From Oscillospiraceae bacterium (GTDB lineage Bacteria; Bacillota; Clostridia; Oscillospirales; Acutalibacteraceae), in NCBI GenBank assembly GCA_015066175.1, contig SVOW01000001.1, positions 124,001-188,000 of the forward strand: 64,000 nucleotides of DNA, written 5' to 3'. Under the pieces are notes generated by a model. It searched no databases. It worked only from the letters and a program-made list of their open reading frames with translations, and was not told the origin of the DNA. This document shows, one piece after another, positions 1 through 10,419 of this stretch (positions are counted from its first letter, which is position 1; every line of letters starts with the position of its first letter). A program made the position numbers and the translations under genes.

Positions 1-973
1 CTTCATTACCAGTCATAAGACGGTAATCATTACCTTTTTTAACTGCAATACCAACACGGTCACAGTCAGGGTCAGTTGCAAGAAGCAAATCTGCACTTTC
101 TTCTGCGGCCATTTTAAGAGCACATTCAAACGCCTGACGGATTTCAGGGTTCGGATAAGGTGCTGTGGGGAAATTACCATCGGGATATTCCTGTTCAGGA
201 ACAACTCTCACATTTGTAAGACCTAATCTCTTAAGAATTCTACGAACAGGTTTGTTACCTGTGCCGTTAAGAGGTGTATAGATAATTTTAAGATCGCTGT
301 CAACACATGCTTCTTTATCCACACGCTGTTCTTCAACGCAATCAAAAAATTCTTTGATAAGCCAGTCTTCGATATATTCAATTCTCTTATTTTCAACTGC
401 AATATCAAAATCCATAACTTTAACATCGTCAAAAATATCAACATTCTGAATATATTCATATGTTGCCTTTGCGCCTTCATCCGTCATTTGGAAACCGCGG
501 GGGTCATAACATTTAAAGCCATTATATTTTGCAGGATTATGGCTTGCTGTAATAACGATACCTGAAGAACATTCAAGACGTCTTACTGCAAATGAAAGCA
601 TGGGGGTGGGAACAAGCTCTTTATAAATATAAACTTTGATTCCGTTAGCTGCAAGCACACATGCTGCACTTTTAGCAAAAAGATCTGATTTGATTCTTGA
701 GTCATATGCAATTGCAACAGATGGCTTTTCGAAATTTTCTTTAAGATAATCTGCAAGACCCTGAGTTGCCTGATTAACAGTGTAAATATTCATTCTGTTT
801 GTACCGGCACCAATAACGCCTCTGAGACCGCCTGTGCCAAACTCTAATGAACGATAAAATCTGTCATTGATTTCATTTTCATTACCTTTGATTGATTCAA
901 GTTCATTAATAAGGTCAGCATCATTTGTAGCCTTTTCACACCATAAATCGTATAACTTGTTGATATCACTCAT
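1..973 (-). CDS. phosphoglucomutase/phosphomannomutase family protein (C-terminus runs off the window)
   Basis: Minus-strand translation MSDINKLYDLWCEKATNDADLINELESIKG...FGTGGLRGVIGAGTNRMN...GIVITASHNPAKYNGFKCYDPRG...DPDCDRVGIAV; TASHNP phosphoserine loop and DPDCDR metal site. Missing from the ORF track because it is open at the window edge. Confidence 0.93.
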   Translation of the reverse strand, partial: MSDINKLYDLWCEKATNDADLINELESIKGNENEINDRFYRSLEFGTGGLRGVIGAGTNRMNIYTVNQATQGLADYLKENFEKPSVAIAYDSRIKSDLFAKSAACVLAANGIKVYIYKELVPTPMLSFAVRRLECSSGIVITASHNPAKYNGFKCYDPRGFQMTDEGAKATYEYIQNVDIFDDVKVMDFDIAVENKRIEYIEDWLIKEFFDCVEEQRVDKEACVDSDLKIIYTPLNGTGNKPVRRILKRLGLTNVRVVPEQEYPDGNFPTAPYPNPEIRQAFECALKMAAEESADLLLATDPDCDRVGIAVKKGNDYRLMTGNE

Positions 974-1082
974 AAAAATCATCCTTTCAGAAATTACAAA
1001 CTTATACATAGTATATTTTAAACCTAAATGAATATATTGTCAATAAAATATTTAACACAAATTACGACAAATTGTGTTTTTA

Positions 1083-1122
1083 TAAAAAAACTTCCGATAA
1101 TCGTTTAAACAATTATCGGAAA
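1083..1122 (-). terminator. intrinsic terminator downstream of the Ig-like gene
   Basis: Minus strand TTCCGATAAT-tgtttaaacg-ATTATCGGAA followed by a T tract. Confidence 0.75.
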
Positions 1123-1139
1123 TTTTGAATTATAAGCTA

Positions 1140-1550
1140 TTAATACCATATCCAACCGAAAAAGAAAAGATATATAACCCACTGACGTGAGCTGAATTTC
1201 ACTTCAATTTCTGCAGTGTCAGTAACAATATTTCCATTATCATCTGTTATTTTTACAGTGATTTCTGCGATTCCTCTTTCTCCAGCTATAACATAGCCTT
1301 CTTCATCAACAGTAAAAATACTTTCATCAGAAGAAAAATATTCAACCTTATATCCCAGATTTTTATCAGTTGTATGCAGAGTTACTTTTACACCTTGTTT
1401 ACCTCTGTAACGTACAGTCATATCTTCAATTTCTACTTTTTCAACTTTAGCATTTGTGTTAACCGTAGCAGCGGAAGCAGTCAATGCAGTTGAAAACAAC
1501 ATTAAAACTGCAAAAATAAGAGAAAATACTTTTATAGTTTTATTCTTCAT
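1140..1550 (-). CDS. secreted Ig-like (Big_2-type) domain protein with hydrophobic W/Y-rich C-terminal tail
   Basis: Signal peptide MKNKTIKVFSLIFAVLMLFSTALTASA; Big_2-like VDEEGYVIAGERGIAEITVKITDDNGNIVTDTAEIEV; tail WVIYLFFFGWIWY. Start moved to the ATG after the GGGGGATT RBS. Confidence 0.8.
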   Translation of the reverse strand: MKNKTIKVFSLIFAVLMLFSTALTASAATVNTNAKVEKVEIEDMTVRYRGKQGVKVTLHTTDKNLGYKVEYFSSDESIFTVDEEGYVIAGERGIAEITVKITDDNGNIVTDTAEIEVKFSSRQWVIYLFFFGWIWY

Positions 1551-1625
1551 CAGAAATCCCCCTTTAATCACATATATCAGATTCACATATTAATCATATC
1601 ATCAAAACAATAATTTTTCAAGCAT

Positions 1626-1659
1626 AAAAAATCCCTTGAAATATATCAAGGGATTTTTA
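1626..1659 (-). terminator. intrinsic terminator
   Basis: AAAAATCCCTTGA-aatata-TCAAGGGATTTTT. Confidence 0.75.
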
Positions 1660-1661
1660 CA

Positions 1662-4600
1662 TTAAAATATGCGTGACTGCACAATAACACCTGTGCCGAC
1701 ACCTACTTTTTCCATAATAAGAGCATCTGTTTCATCAACTAATCCATCATGGTTTACATCCATTGCTTCGAGCTGTGCTGCTGTAAACTGCTCAGGTTCA
1801 AACCAACCGTAAATATACATTTTGGTAACGAAAGAGTCATTTGCATTAACGTCACCATCACCATCTGCATCACCATAAATTATAACAGACAGTTCTCTGT
1901 ATACAGTGCCACTTGAATCGAGCAATACAACTCTATCGCCTGTACCAATCTTTTCATCCTCAGTTTTTTCTGCAGAATTTTCGTCATAAACAGCAATGTT
2001 TGTGTTTTTATACTGCAGGCAAAGGCTCTTTACAGTGTAAGAATTAATTGAAAGATTATATACATAATCATCGTTGATTTTTATAGTTGCATTGTCTTTA
2101 ATCTCGTGATAATCAGCACGAAGAATACTATCGTCATCAACAGTGTATATCGGGTCTATTACGCTGAATTTGCCTGAATATTTACTTACATCATCTTTGG
2201 TTGAAATTACTGGAGTATCAACATAGTATTTTTCATAATCAATGGTAGCAATCTTATCGGGAATAATATATTCCTGTTCAATTTCATTACCATCTTCATC
2301 ATAAACAGGATCAGGTCTCTGAACATTGATAACTTTTCCGTCTGTAAGATAAACAATATTTGATTCATCAACACCTGCACCATCATAAATATTTAATGTG
2401 CCATCTGAATAAATACCAATGTTTGTATTATCAAAAATAGTACCTGCAAAGAAATTGAATGAACCATCAGCTATATAAATAGCACCAACATTAACTGCAT
2501 TTTCAGTAACTTTACCTCCATGCATTTCAATGACACCAACAGATTTAATAGCACTATCAATTTCATCCGCACCAAAAACTACGGTACCGGAATATATTTT
2601 AACTGAACCATCTTTCACGTCAACTATAGCATCTGCTGTTACATTAGAACCATTAATATAAAGCACATCGGTTTCATAATCATCAGCAAGACTACCAAGT
2701 GAAAGTACTGCACCGTTTTCCACACTGAACATAGGACCTTCAAAGCCGGCAGGAACAGAAATAGTATGTGCTGTTCCGTCTGATTCAAATATAATATCGC
2801 TTTTTACAACAACTGTTTCTTTCAAAGTAATATCATCAATCAACTGAATAACTGCCGGATTATCTCCTATATCAGCCATCGCTTCTTCAATAGATGTATA
2901 AGGCACATCATCAGATTCAAAGAAACTTGCTTTGAGAACATATTTAATTTCGCTTGAAGTAAGGTTACCACCTGAATTTATATGCCACTCTGTTTCTGCT
3001 TCCGGAGTAATTGTGAAAAGGTTTGCGTTCATAGCAGTATAATTACCACTTATGATTTTTGCACCTTCATAGTAAGTTTCCGGCGTAACTGTAGCTACGG
3101 GTGAAGCATAAACTGATTTTGCCATTGTTGTGATTGTTTCACCTGTAGGCAGGAAAATATCATTTGATGCATCAATATAACCGCCTGAATAGAAATTAAG
3201 TGTACCTTCAGTGTAAATACCATTACCGCTTACAGTTGCTGTATTATTGTAAACTGAACCATCATATAACATTACTTTACCGTTCTGGGCAATTGAGATT
3301 GCACCGCCGTATGAAGCAGAGTTAAGATAGATTGAACCACCGCGTAAGTTTACAGTGCCGCCACCAACATACAATGCGCCACCTTCACCTGATGTGTTGT
3401 TATGAATATCAGCACCTGTTTCTATATTAACAACACCACCTGCATTAAAGAGTACACCACCTGCAAGTTTAGCGCTGTTGTTTAACATTTCTGCAGCATA
3501 GATATTCAGATCACCTTTATTATAAATAACGCCACCTGCCTGAATAGCTGTGCCATCTTTTATGGTTCCGCCGTAGAAGTTAACTTCGCCCTGGTTATTA
3601 ACGAAACCACCGTTAAGAGCTGTGTTATTGTATGTATTCACATCATAGCAGTTGAATACGCCGCCGTCTTCAACAGTAATAAGAGAACTTGCAAATTTGG
3701 TATTTGTGATATCTGTAACATTATTACCATTTATATCGAGTGCTGCATAGGTAGCATCATCTGCACCAAAATTAAGAACACCACCATCTTTAACAGTAAA
3801 TACCTGCCCGAAATAATGTTTTACTCTTGTGATTGTAATTGTATCATCAGTCGGAATAATTGTCACATCACCCTCAATTACAACTTCTGTTCCAACAGAA
3901 AGGTCTGCTGTGATTTCAACTATACCTGAGCTGGTGCCGATTTTAGCAGCAGCCTCTGTAAGTGTTTTGTAATATGATGTTTCATTTACACCGATAACTT
4001 TACAGATAAGACCTTCCTTAAGATACTGAACGCTTTCCACTGAAATATCATATAAATCATAGTCAGAAGATGAGTTAAAGGTATCAAGCTGAGGATAATT
4101 TACAAAGAATTCTGTATCTGCAGTAGGAATCCAGTATTCATGAGAAAAACCTGAAAGACCTGACATTGCACCTGTGCCTGTCATCTGTTTTGTTCTGAGA
4201 CCTGTTGCATATGTATCTGCAATTGTATATCTTTCTTTATCAAAATATGAGTTGGTAACAGTACCGTTTACAAGATTACCAAGGATTGCATTGATGTTAT
4301 CTGTGCTGCCGTCTATACCAAAAACATTACCAATTGAATATGTACAATCAATGATACCCTGCTGTCTGAGCTGACCGGCAATACCGCCTGCTCTTGATTC
4401 TGATGAAACTGCACCTGTGTTATAACAGTTAGAAACTGTTGCTCCGCCACTAATTCTGCCTGCAATACCACCTGCATAAGTTTCTGTTGCGATAACATTA
4501 CCTGCATTGAAAGAACGTGAAATATTTGCTTCTGTTTCACCAACGACACCGCCTACAGCCTGTTTGCCTGACACATCGTTGAACGAACAACAAGTTTCAA

Positions 4601-6320
4601 TAACAGAGTCAATCAAAGCATAACCGGCAATACCACCTACTTTTTCTTCACCAATAACATCTGAATAAATGCTTGATGATTCAATTATCCTGCCGGAGTT
4701 ACCGTTTTCACCAACGATACCGCCAACGTTATTTACACCATTTACAGTTGTATAAATAACTTTTACACCATGAACTGAGCCAAAGTTAACACCAACAACG
4801 GGAGCTACCGCATCACCGCCATTGATAATTGATTCTGTAATTGTAATGTCTGAAATATCGGCTGTGGCACTTGTAGCACCAAAAAGACCAACTACATCAC
4901 CTTCAGGAATATACATACCACGGATGCTGAATCCGTTACCTGCAAATTCACCTGTGTATTCGCTGAATTCTGAACCGATAGGAGTCCATACATTTGAATC
5001 TTCGCCGAGATTACCTATATTAAGAACAATACTGTTGAGAAGCATTGCGTTTGCCCCTGTATTCTGAGGAACATCTTCAAGTGTACCGTTTACAAGAGCT
5101 GCAAACCATGCAAGCTCACGACCATTATTAATAAGATAATATTTACCATCAGTTGATTTTTTAGGTTCAAGAAGCGAGCCGTCCCATAAATTCTGGTCAG
5201 CCTGCCATGACATAATGGGATAGCCATTATTTTTCTGAAGATAGTCGTAATAGAAGTTACCTGCGGAACTGTTGAGAATTGAAATAAAACCGTGACGCTT
5301 CATTTCATCAGAAGCCATAGGAATACCATTATCTTCTTTTCCTGTAAAAAGTTCAGAATCATAATAACACTCTGTGATATTTGACAAATAATAGAATGCT
5401 GCGATAGCACCTGTAAGTCCCGGAGGGTCAGAAATTGATTCAACTTCAGAAGCATTGTAGCAAGATGCGATATCACCAACGTTATTACCAACGATACCGC
5501 CTACACGCAAATCACCGGAAACTTTACCCCTGTTGTAACAGCTGATAATTTTACTTGCTGAGTTTGTACCAGCAATACCGCCTACATATTTGCTATCAGA
5601 ATAAACAGTAGCCAGATTGTATGACTGTGAAATTGTGCTTTCGGCAAATACACATCCGGTAATACCGCCTACACGTACGCCTCTTGCATTGATTTCACCT
5701 GCAAAACCGCAGAATGAAATATTACCCGAATCTCTGAGATAACCTGTTATACCACCAACATCTTCGCCGCCGCCAATGTGTCCGTCAGTAACAACAACCT
5801 GAGTAATTGAACTTTTGCTATCTGCATAACCACACACAGTACCCACAAATTTTTCAGCATAAACGTAAGTTGAAACAAGATTAAGGTTTTTAACCTGGCC
5901 GTTTTCAAGATAACCGCACAAACCCTGGTAATCATTTGTAGTATTTATAACCAAACCATAAATAGTAAATCCTTTACCGTCAATAATACCGCTGAAAACT
6001 CTGCCGTTGTTTGCATAGTCACCGATAGGAGTCCAGTTTTTAGGATTTTCCATATTTTCTATATCATTAAGATAAATGTCATTCATCAGACGTGCTTTCA
6101 TAGTTGCATTACCGGCATCACCATTAACCTGCGCAGCAAACCAAGCGAGGTCTTCTGCTGTCTGGATAAGATAAAAGCCATCATTTGACTGTGCAGGAAT
6201 AACCTGAGCTACGCCTCCTGACCATATATCTGCAGCCAATGGCACAACAGAAGTTGCGCTCATAACCATAACAAGTGCAAGAATGCACACGAATAATTTT
6301 TTCAACTTTGTAATTTTCAT
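1662..6320 (-). CDS. large secreted protein with GLUG repeats, parallel beta-helix (Pmp-like) repeats and a C-terminal dockerin-like module
   Basis: Signal peptide MKITKLKKLFVCILALVMVMSATSVVPLA; repeated GGI(A/V)G..S..I..CYN GLUG motifs; GGAIxxxGxVxxxxGxIxxN repeats; C-term GDADGDGDVNANDSFVTKMYIYG...MDVNHDGLVDETDALIMEKV. Start placed after RBS GGAGG. Confidence 0.85.
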   Translation of the reverse strand: MKITKLKKLFVCILALVMVMSATSVVPLAADIWSGGVAQVIPAQSNDGFYLIQTAEDLAWFAAQVNGDAGNATMKARLMNDIYLNDIENMENPKNWTPIGDYANNGRVFSGIIDGKGFTIYGLVINTTNDYQGLCGYLENGQVKNLNLVSTYVYAEKFVGTVCGYADSKSSITQVVVTDGHIGGGEDVGGITGYLRDSGNISFCGFAGEINARGVRVGGITGCVFAESTISQSYNLATVYSDSKYVGGIAGTNSASKIISCYNRGKVSGDLRVGGIVGNNVGDIASCYNASEVESISDPPGLTGAIAAFYYLSNITECYYDSELFTGKEDNGIPMASDEMKRHGFISILNSSAGNFYYDYLQKNNGYPIMSWQADQNLWDGSLLEPKKSTDGKYYLINNGRELAWFAALVNGTLEDVPQNTGANAMLLNSIVLNIGNLGEDSNVWTPIGSEFSEYTGEFAGNGFSIRGMYIPEGDVVGLFGATSATADISDITITESIINGGDAVAPVVGVNFGSVHGVKVIYTTVNGVNNVGGIVGENGNSGRIIESSSIYSDVIGEEKVGGIAGYALIDSVIETCCSFNDVSGKQAVGGVVGETEANISRSFNAGNVIATETYAGGIAGRISGGATVSNCYNTGAVSSESRAGGIAGQLRQQGIIDCTYSIGNVFGIDGSTDNINAILGNLVNGTVTNSYFDKERYTIADTYATGLRTKQMTGTGAMSGLSGFSHEYWIPTADTEFFVNYPQLDTFNSSSDYDLYDISVESVQYLKEGLICKVIGVNETSYYKTLTEAAAKIGTSSGIVEITADLSVGTEVVIEGDVTIIPTDDTITITRVKHYFGQVFTVKDGGVLNFGADDATYAALDINGNNVTDITNTKFASSLITVEDGGVFNCYDVNTYNNTALNGGFVNNQGEVNFYGGTIKDGTAIQAGGVIYNKGDLNIYAAEMLNNSAKLAGGVLFNAGGVVNIETGADIHNNTSGEGGALYVGGGTVNLRGGSIYLNSASYGGAISIAQNGKVMLYDGSVYNNTATVSGNGIYTEGTLNFYSGGYIDASNDIFLPTGETITTMAKSVYASPVATVTPETYYEGAKIISGNYTAMNANLFTITPEAETEWHINSGGNLTSSEIKYVLKASFFESDDVPYTSIEEAMADIGDNPAVIQLIDDITLKETVVVKSDIIFESDGTAHTISVPAGFEGPMFSVENGAVLSLGSLADDYETDVLYINGSNVTADAIVDVKDGSVKIYSGTVVFGADEIDSAIKSVGVIEMHGGKVTENAVNVGAIYIADGSFNFFAGTIFDNTNIGIYSDGTLNIYDGAGVDESNIVYLTDGKVINVQRPDPVYDEDGNEIEQEYIIPDKIATIDYEKYYVDTPVISTKDDVSKYSGKFSVIDPIYTVDDDSILRADYHEIKDNATIKINDDYVYNLSINSYTVKSLCLQYKNTNIAVYDENSAEKTEDEKIGTGDRVVLLDSSGTVYRELSVIIYGDADGDGDVNANDSFVTKMYIYGWFEPEQFTAAQLEAMDVNHDGLVDETDALIMEKVGVGTGVIVQSRIF

Positions 6321-6463
6321 AACTAAGCCTCCGAGAGGATACATTTAGGCAAATACATACCCATATAATAATATACCAATCAAAGCAAAATTTCAATGTT
6401 TTTTTATTAAAAATTATCAAAAAAACTATATTTTTCACATAATATTTAAAAAAGCAAACAAAA

Positions 6464-6493
6464 AACCTCTGATTTGAATTAATCAGAGGTTTC
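6464..6493 (-). terminator. intrinsic terminator
   Basis: AAACCTCTGATT-tgaatt-AATCAGAGGTTT. Confidence 0.7.
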
Positions 6494-6500
6494 ATATCAA

Positions 6501-7325
6501 TTACATATCAAAAGTTTGTTTAAGCCATTTCACAGAAAGTTCAACCCATCTTGCTGCATGTTTGTTTTCAACATGGCAGACTTCTTTTGTGCCGGTTGAC
6601 ATTCCGTGACCGCCAAATGGGAAAACATGCAGTTCAAAAGGTATCTCATTCTGAGAAAGCGATGTTGCAAAATTGAGTGAATTAACAACGGGCACTGAGC
6701 CATCTTCTGCAGTATGCATAATAAATGTGGGAGGAGTATCTTTTGATACATTATTTTCAAGTGAATATTTCTTCACCAGAGCTTCATCGTCGCAGTATTT
6801 ACCGAGAAGATTGTCTCTCGTGCCGCCATGTGTTCTTTTGCCGAAAGTGAGAACAGGATATGCTAGAATAGCTGCATTCGGCTTATTGCTTTCTGCAGGA
6901 ATATCAAGTTCATTCCAGATTGCTTCATCGTTCCACATTGTTGCAAGGCTTCCTGCAAGATGACCGCCTGCCGAAAAACCGATAATTGCAATTTTATCTG
7001 TATCAATATTCCATTCTTCAGCGTTTTTTCTTATAATCGCCATCGCGAGTGATGCGTCAAGTAAAGGCTGGCTGAATTCAGGCATTCTTCTTGAAGCATT
7101 TTCACCAATTGAATAACGAAGAACAAAGCAATTCAAACCTGCTGCAAGGTATTGGTTTGCAATCGGCTCTGCTTCGCGGTCAGAACAGAAACCATAACCG
7201 CCACCCGGGAAAATGAGCATTGCAGGACGTTTATTTGTAGGATATTCAGGTGAAGTATCGCGGACATATGTATCAAGATAAACATCCTGTCTGTCTTCAT
7301 AAAGATATATTCTTTCGCATTTCAT
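6501..7325 (-). CDS. alpha/beta hydrolase (esterase/acetyl xylan esterase-like)
   Basis: GGGY oxyanion region (LIFPGGGYGFCSDREAEP), GFSAGGHLA nucleophile elbow, PPTFIMHTAEDGSVPVVNS acid, FGGHG His. Confidence 0.88.
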   Translation of the reverse strand: MKCERIYLYEDRQDVYLDTYVRDTSPEYPTNKRPAMLIFPGGGYGFCSDREAEPIANQYLAAGLNCFVLRYSIGENASRRMPEFSQPLLDASLAMAIIRKNAEEWNIDTDKIAIIGFSAGGHLAGSLATMWNDEAIWNELDIPAESNKPNAAILAYPVLTFGKRTHGGTRDNLLGKYCDDEALVKKYSLENNVSKDTPPTFIMHTAEDGSVPVVNSLNFATSLSQNEIPFELHVFPFGGHGMSTGTKEVCHVENKHAARWVELSVKWLKQTFDM

Positions 7326-7329
7326 AGCA

Positions 7330-8604
7330 TTATTCTCCTAACACTTTAACGCCACCGCAAGGACGGATTGACAAAACATAACAAGATTTTTCGCCGAAAA
7401 TGCTCTTCATTTCTGACAGATATTCATCAAGCTTATTTTCAGGAACAAATGCCTGCATTGTGCCTGCAAAACCACCGCCATGAACACGCCAAGCACCTGA
7501 ATCTTTAAGAAGTCTTTCAGCAACACAAAGACCGATACTCACAGGCTGATCAGCAGGTGCTGATGAAGGATAAACATTCTGATTGTACATATATGAAGAA
7601 CGACCGCTTTCAATTATACCTTTCTTGAATGATTCAAAATCACCGTTATTAAGTGCATCAGCTTCAAAATCAACACGTGCATTATCTGCAAAAAAGTGCA
7701 TTGCGCGAAGCACTGCTCTGTCCCCTGCTTTTTCACGTACAAGAGCAACATTTTTATTGAATTCTTCAGGACAAACTTCTCTTAAAACCTTTTTGCCGAA
7801 AACTGCCGCTGCAGATTCCATTTCGCTTCTTACAGCACCATATTCAGGAGTAAGATCAGCGTGGCTACCTCCTGTATTGACAATACAAAGTGAATGACCG
7901 CAAGCTGCAAAGTCGAAATCAAGTTTTGTAATTACTGGGTCTTTTGTATCTTTAAAATCAATTTTAACGAAACCACCCACAGATGAAGCCATCTGGTCCA
8001 TAAGTCCGCAGGGCTTTCCAAAATATTTATTTTCTGAGAACTGAGCAATCTGTGCTATTTCAACAGGAGAAATCTTACCATCATTGAACATATGGTTAAG
8101 CACAGTGCCGATAAGAACTTCAAAAGCTGCAGAGCTTGAAAGACCTGAACCTGAAAGAACTGACGAAGTTGTGTATGCATCAAAAGCACCTACATTATAG
8201 CCTCTCTCAATAAAGCCTGCATACATACCTCTGATAAGTTCACGTGATGTTCCATAAGCATCTTCATGAACATTCATATCTGTAATATCAACTGTGTCCA
8301 TATCATATCCTACAGATTTAACTCTTGTGATATTACCTTCTTTTTTTGCACACACTGCAACAGCATCAAGATTAACTGCAGCAGCAAGAACTTTACCATT
8401 GTTATGGTCAGTGTGGTTTCCGCAAACCTCTGTTCTGCCGGGTGCACTGTAAAATGAAAGTGAATCATTGTTGCCGTATTCCTCTTCAAACAGATTTGCA
8501 AGATTTATATATCTTTCTCTCTGCTCAAGAACTGCTTCATCGCTTACATATACTCTTTTAAGATCACTATCGTAAGCACCTGAACTAATTTTTGTTTTTA
8601 ACAT
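7330..8604 (-). CDS. galK: galactokinase
   Basis: GRTEVCGNHTDHNNGKVLAAA signature, GSGLSSSAAFEVLIG ATP motif, CGGVKVL C-term; ATG at 8604 preferred over the upstream GTG because of AAAGGTG spacing. Confidence 0.93.
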   Translation of the reverse strand: MLKTKISSGAYDSDLKRVYVSDEAVLEQRERYINLANLFEEEYGNNDSLSFYSAPGRTEVCGNHTDHNNGKVLAAAVNLDAVAVCAKKEGNITRVKSVGYDMDTVDITDMNVHEDAYGTSRELIRGMYAGFIERGYNVGAFDAYTTSSVLSGSGLSSSAAFEVLIGTVLNHMFNDGKISPVEIAQIAQFSENKYFGKPCGLMDQMASSVGGFVKIDFKDTKDPVITKLDFDFAACGHSLCIVNTGGSHADLTPEYGAVRSEMESAAAVFGKKVLREVCPEEFNKNVALVREKAGDRAVLRAMHFFADNARVDFEADALNNGDFESFKKGIIESGRSSYMYNQNVYPSSAPADQPVSIGLCVAERLLKDSGAWRVHGGGFAGTMQAFVPENKLDEYLSEMKSIFGEKSCYVLSIRPCGGVKVLGE

Positions 8605-9340
8605 CTTCTTCACCTTTCTTCCTGATGATTAAAATTAATTTTCTCATTATCAGCAAACCTACCCCCGAAAACAGAAAAGAAAACATCAGGGGAACAATAA
8701 ATGATGCTGAAAAAGGGTTGAACGCATTGCGTCCGATAATTGTATAAGTTAAAATTTTAGGCATAAAGCCAAGTAAAGATATATACAAATACTTATTAAA
8801 TTTATATTTAATTCCACCATATACTGAACTTACAGTATTTATAGGAAATAGCGGGATAAGTCTTGCAATTAAAAGAACCCAGGGATTTCCGTTGGAATCA
8901 AGTTTCAGAAAATCACGTATTTCATCGTATGTTTTCAGAAACTTATATGGTAATGATTTTTCACCTTCGCCTATATGGTATCTGATAGCAAAAAGAAACA
9001 TAAAACCTGCCACATTTATTGCAAGAGATATCAAAGGTGAAAACACCATCGACGAAATAACGCACACACACGAAATAGGAAAAATCGGAATCGGCAAAAC
9101 TGCCTTAAGAGAAAACAGCAAAAAAACCGAAACAACAATCACCCATTTGCCATTGAGTGCAGCAACCCGAAACTCAAGGTTATCCAATAAAATCTGATAT
9201 TTATCATACCATATTTTCAAATCAATAATTTGCAACAAAAGCAAAAATATAAATAATGCTGACGAAAGCAGAATCAGAACAACTGCAGTCAGACTCATAA
9301 GATTAGGTTTCTTGGCACCTATAATAAAAATTTTCCGCAT
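8585..9340 (-). CDS. TVP38/TMEM64 (VTT/DedA-like) membrane protein
   Basis: Multi-TM; LIARLIPLFPINTVSSVYGGIKYKFNKYLYISLLGFMP typical of the VTT domain; overlaps the galK start. Confidence 0.82.
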   Translation of the reverse strand: MRKIFIIGAKKPNLMSLTAVVLILLSSALFIFLLLLQIIDLKIWYDKYQILLDNLEFRVAALNGKWVIVVSVFLLFSLKAVLPIPIFPISCVCVISSMVFSPLISLAINVAGFMFLFAIRYHIGEGEKSLPYKFLKTYDEIRDFLKLDSNGNPWVLLIARLIPLFPINTVSSVYGGIKYKFNKYLYISLLGFMPKILTYTIIGRNAFNPFSASFIVPLMFSFLFSGVGLLIMRKLILIIRKKGEEDVKNKN

Positions 9341-9419
9341 ATTTTACCGCCTGAATGTTGAAATTTAATCACATAATCTATATAATTATATGTGAAAAAT
9401 TGCAGAAAAGAGGTTTAAT

Positions 9420-10367
9420 ATGAAAATAATTATTTTAGATGGCTATACAGTTAATCCCGGTGACCTCTCCTGGGATTGGCTCGGAGAATACGGAGAATAC
9501 ACTGTTTATGACAGAACGGAAAAAGCAGACATCCTTTCTCGTTGCGAAGGAGCAGATATTGTAATTACCAACAAAACACCTTTAGGTAAAGATATTCTTG
9601 AAAAGCTCCCTGATGTTAAGTTTATTGATTTACTGAGCACAGGTTATAACATCACCGATATTTACTATGCACGTGAAAGAAACATTCCTGTTTCAAATGT
9701 GCCTGCATACAGCACAAATTCAGTTGCACAACTTACTTTTGCTTTTATTCTGCAATTTGCATCACGCATCAAAGAACATTCAACATCAACACGTAATGGC
9801 GACTGGCAAAATTGTAAACATTTCTGCTATATGGCTGCACCGTTGACTGAACTTTCCGGCAAAAATCTCGGCATTATCGGCTACGGCTCAATAGGAAAAG
9901 CTGTTGCAAAAATTGCAAAAGCATTCAATATGAAAGTTTTGGTAAACACCAATCACCCCGGTGAAGACACAGAAAACATAAAATTCTGCGATGTTGACAT
10001 ATTACTTGAAAATTCAGACTTTGTAAGTTTACACTGCCCTCTTACTGACAAAACAGAAAAAATGGCAAATGAAGAATTTTTCAGTAAAATGAAAAACACA
10101 GCATATTTTATCAACACTTCACGCGGTGCAACAGTTGATGAAGATGCATTAAAAAATGCACTTAAAAACAATATAATTGCAGGTGCGGGATTGGATGTGC
10201 TTCTGAATGAACCACCTGTTGATGACAAAATCACAAGCCTTGAAAACGCAATTGTAACGCCACACATTGCGTGGGCTGCAAAAGAAACAAGAGCAAGACT
10301 TATGGAAGTCACCAAACAGAATATAAAAGCATTTGTTGACGGCAAGCCGATAAACGTAGTAAACTGA
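9420..10367 (+). CDS. D-2-hydroxyacid dehydrogenase (NAD-binding)
   Basis: GKNLGIIGYGSIGKAVAKIAKAFNMKVLV Rossmann motif; FINTSRGATVDEDAL; VTPHIAWAAKE. Confidence 0.92.
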   Translation: MKIIILDGYTVNPGDLSWDWLGEYGEYTVYDRTEKADILSRCEGADIVITNKTPLGKDILEKLPDVKFIDLLSTGYNITDIYYARERNIPVSNVPAYSTNSVAQLTFAFILQFASRIKEHSTSTRNGDWQNCKHFCYMAAPLTELSGKNLGIIGYGSIGKAVAKIAKAFNMKVLVNTNHPGEDTENIKFCDVDILLENSDFVSLHCPLTDKTEKMANEEFFSKMKNTAYFINTSRGATVDEDALKNALKNNIIAGAGLDVLLNEPPVDDKITSLENAIVTPHIAWAAKETRARLMEVTKQNIKAFVDGKPINVVN

Positions 10368-10370
10368 AAA

Positions 10371-10413
10371 ACAGGACTGTATCAAGATTAATTTTGTTGA
10401 TACAGTCCTTTCG
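10371..10413. terminator. bidirectional intrinsic terminator
   Basis: AGGACTGTATCAA-gattaatttt-GTTGATACAGTCCTTT between convergent genes. Confidence 0.7.
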
Positions 10414-10419
10414 TTTTAA

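Noticed and set aside
13-480. Small minus ORFs at the left edge
   Set aside because: They are out-of-frame readings of the phosphoglucomutase/phosphomannomutase gene.
4174-5067. Plus-strand ORFs of 66-81 aa inside the GLUG gene
   Set aside because: Antisense to a well-supported 1560-codon CDS, no RBS, no recognisable domains; by-product of biased composition.
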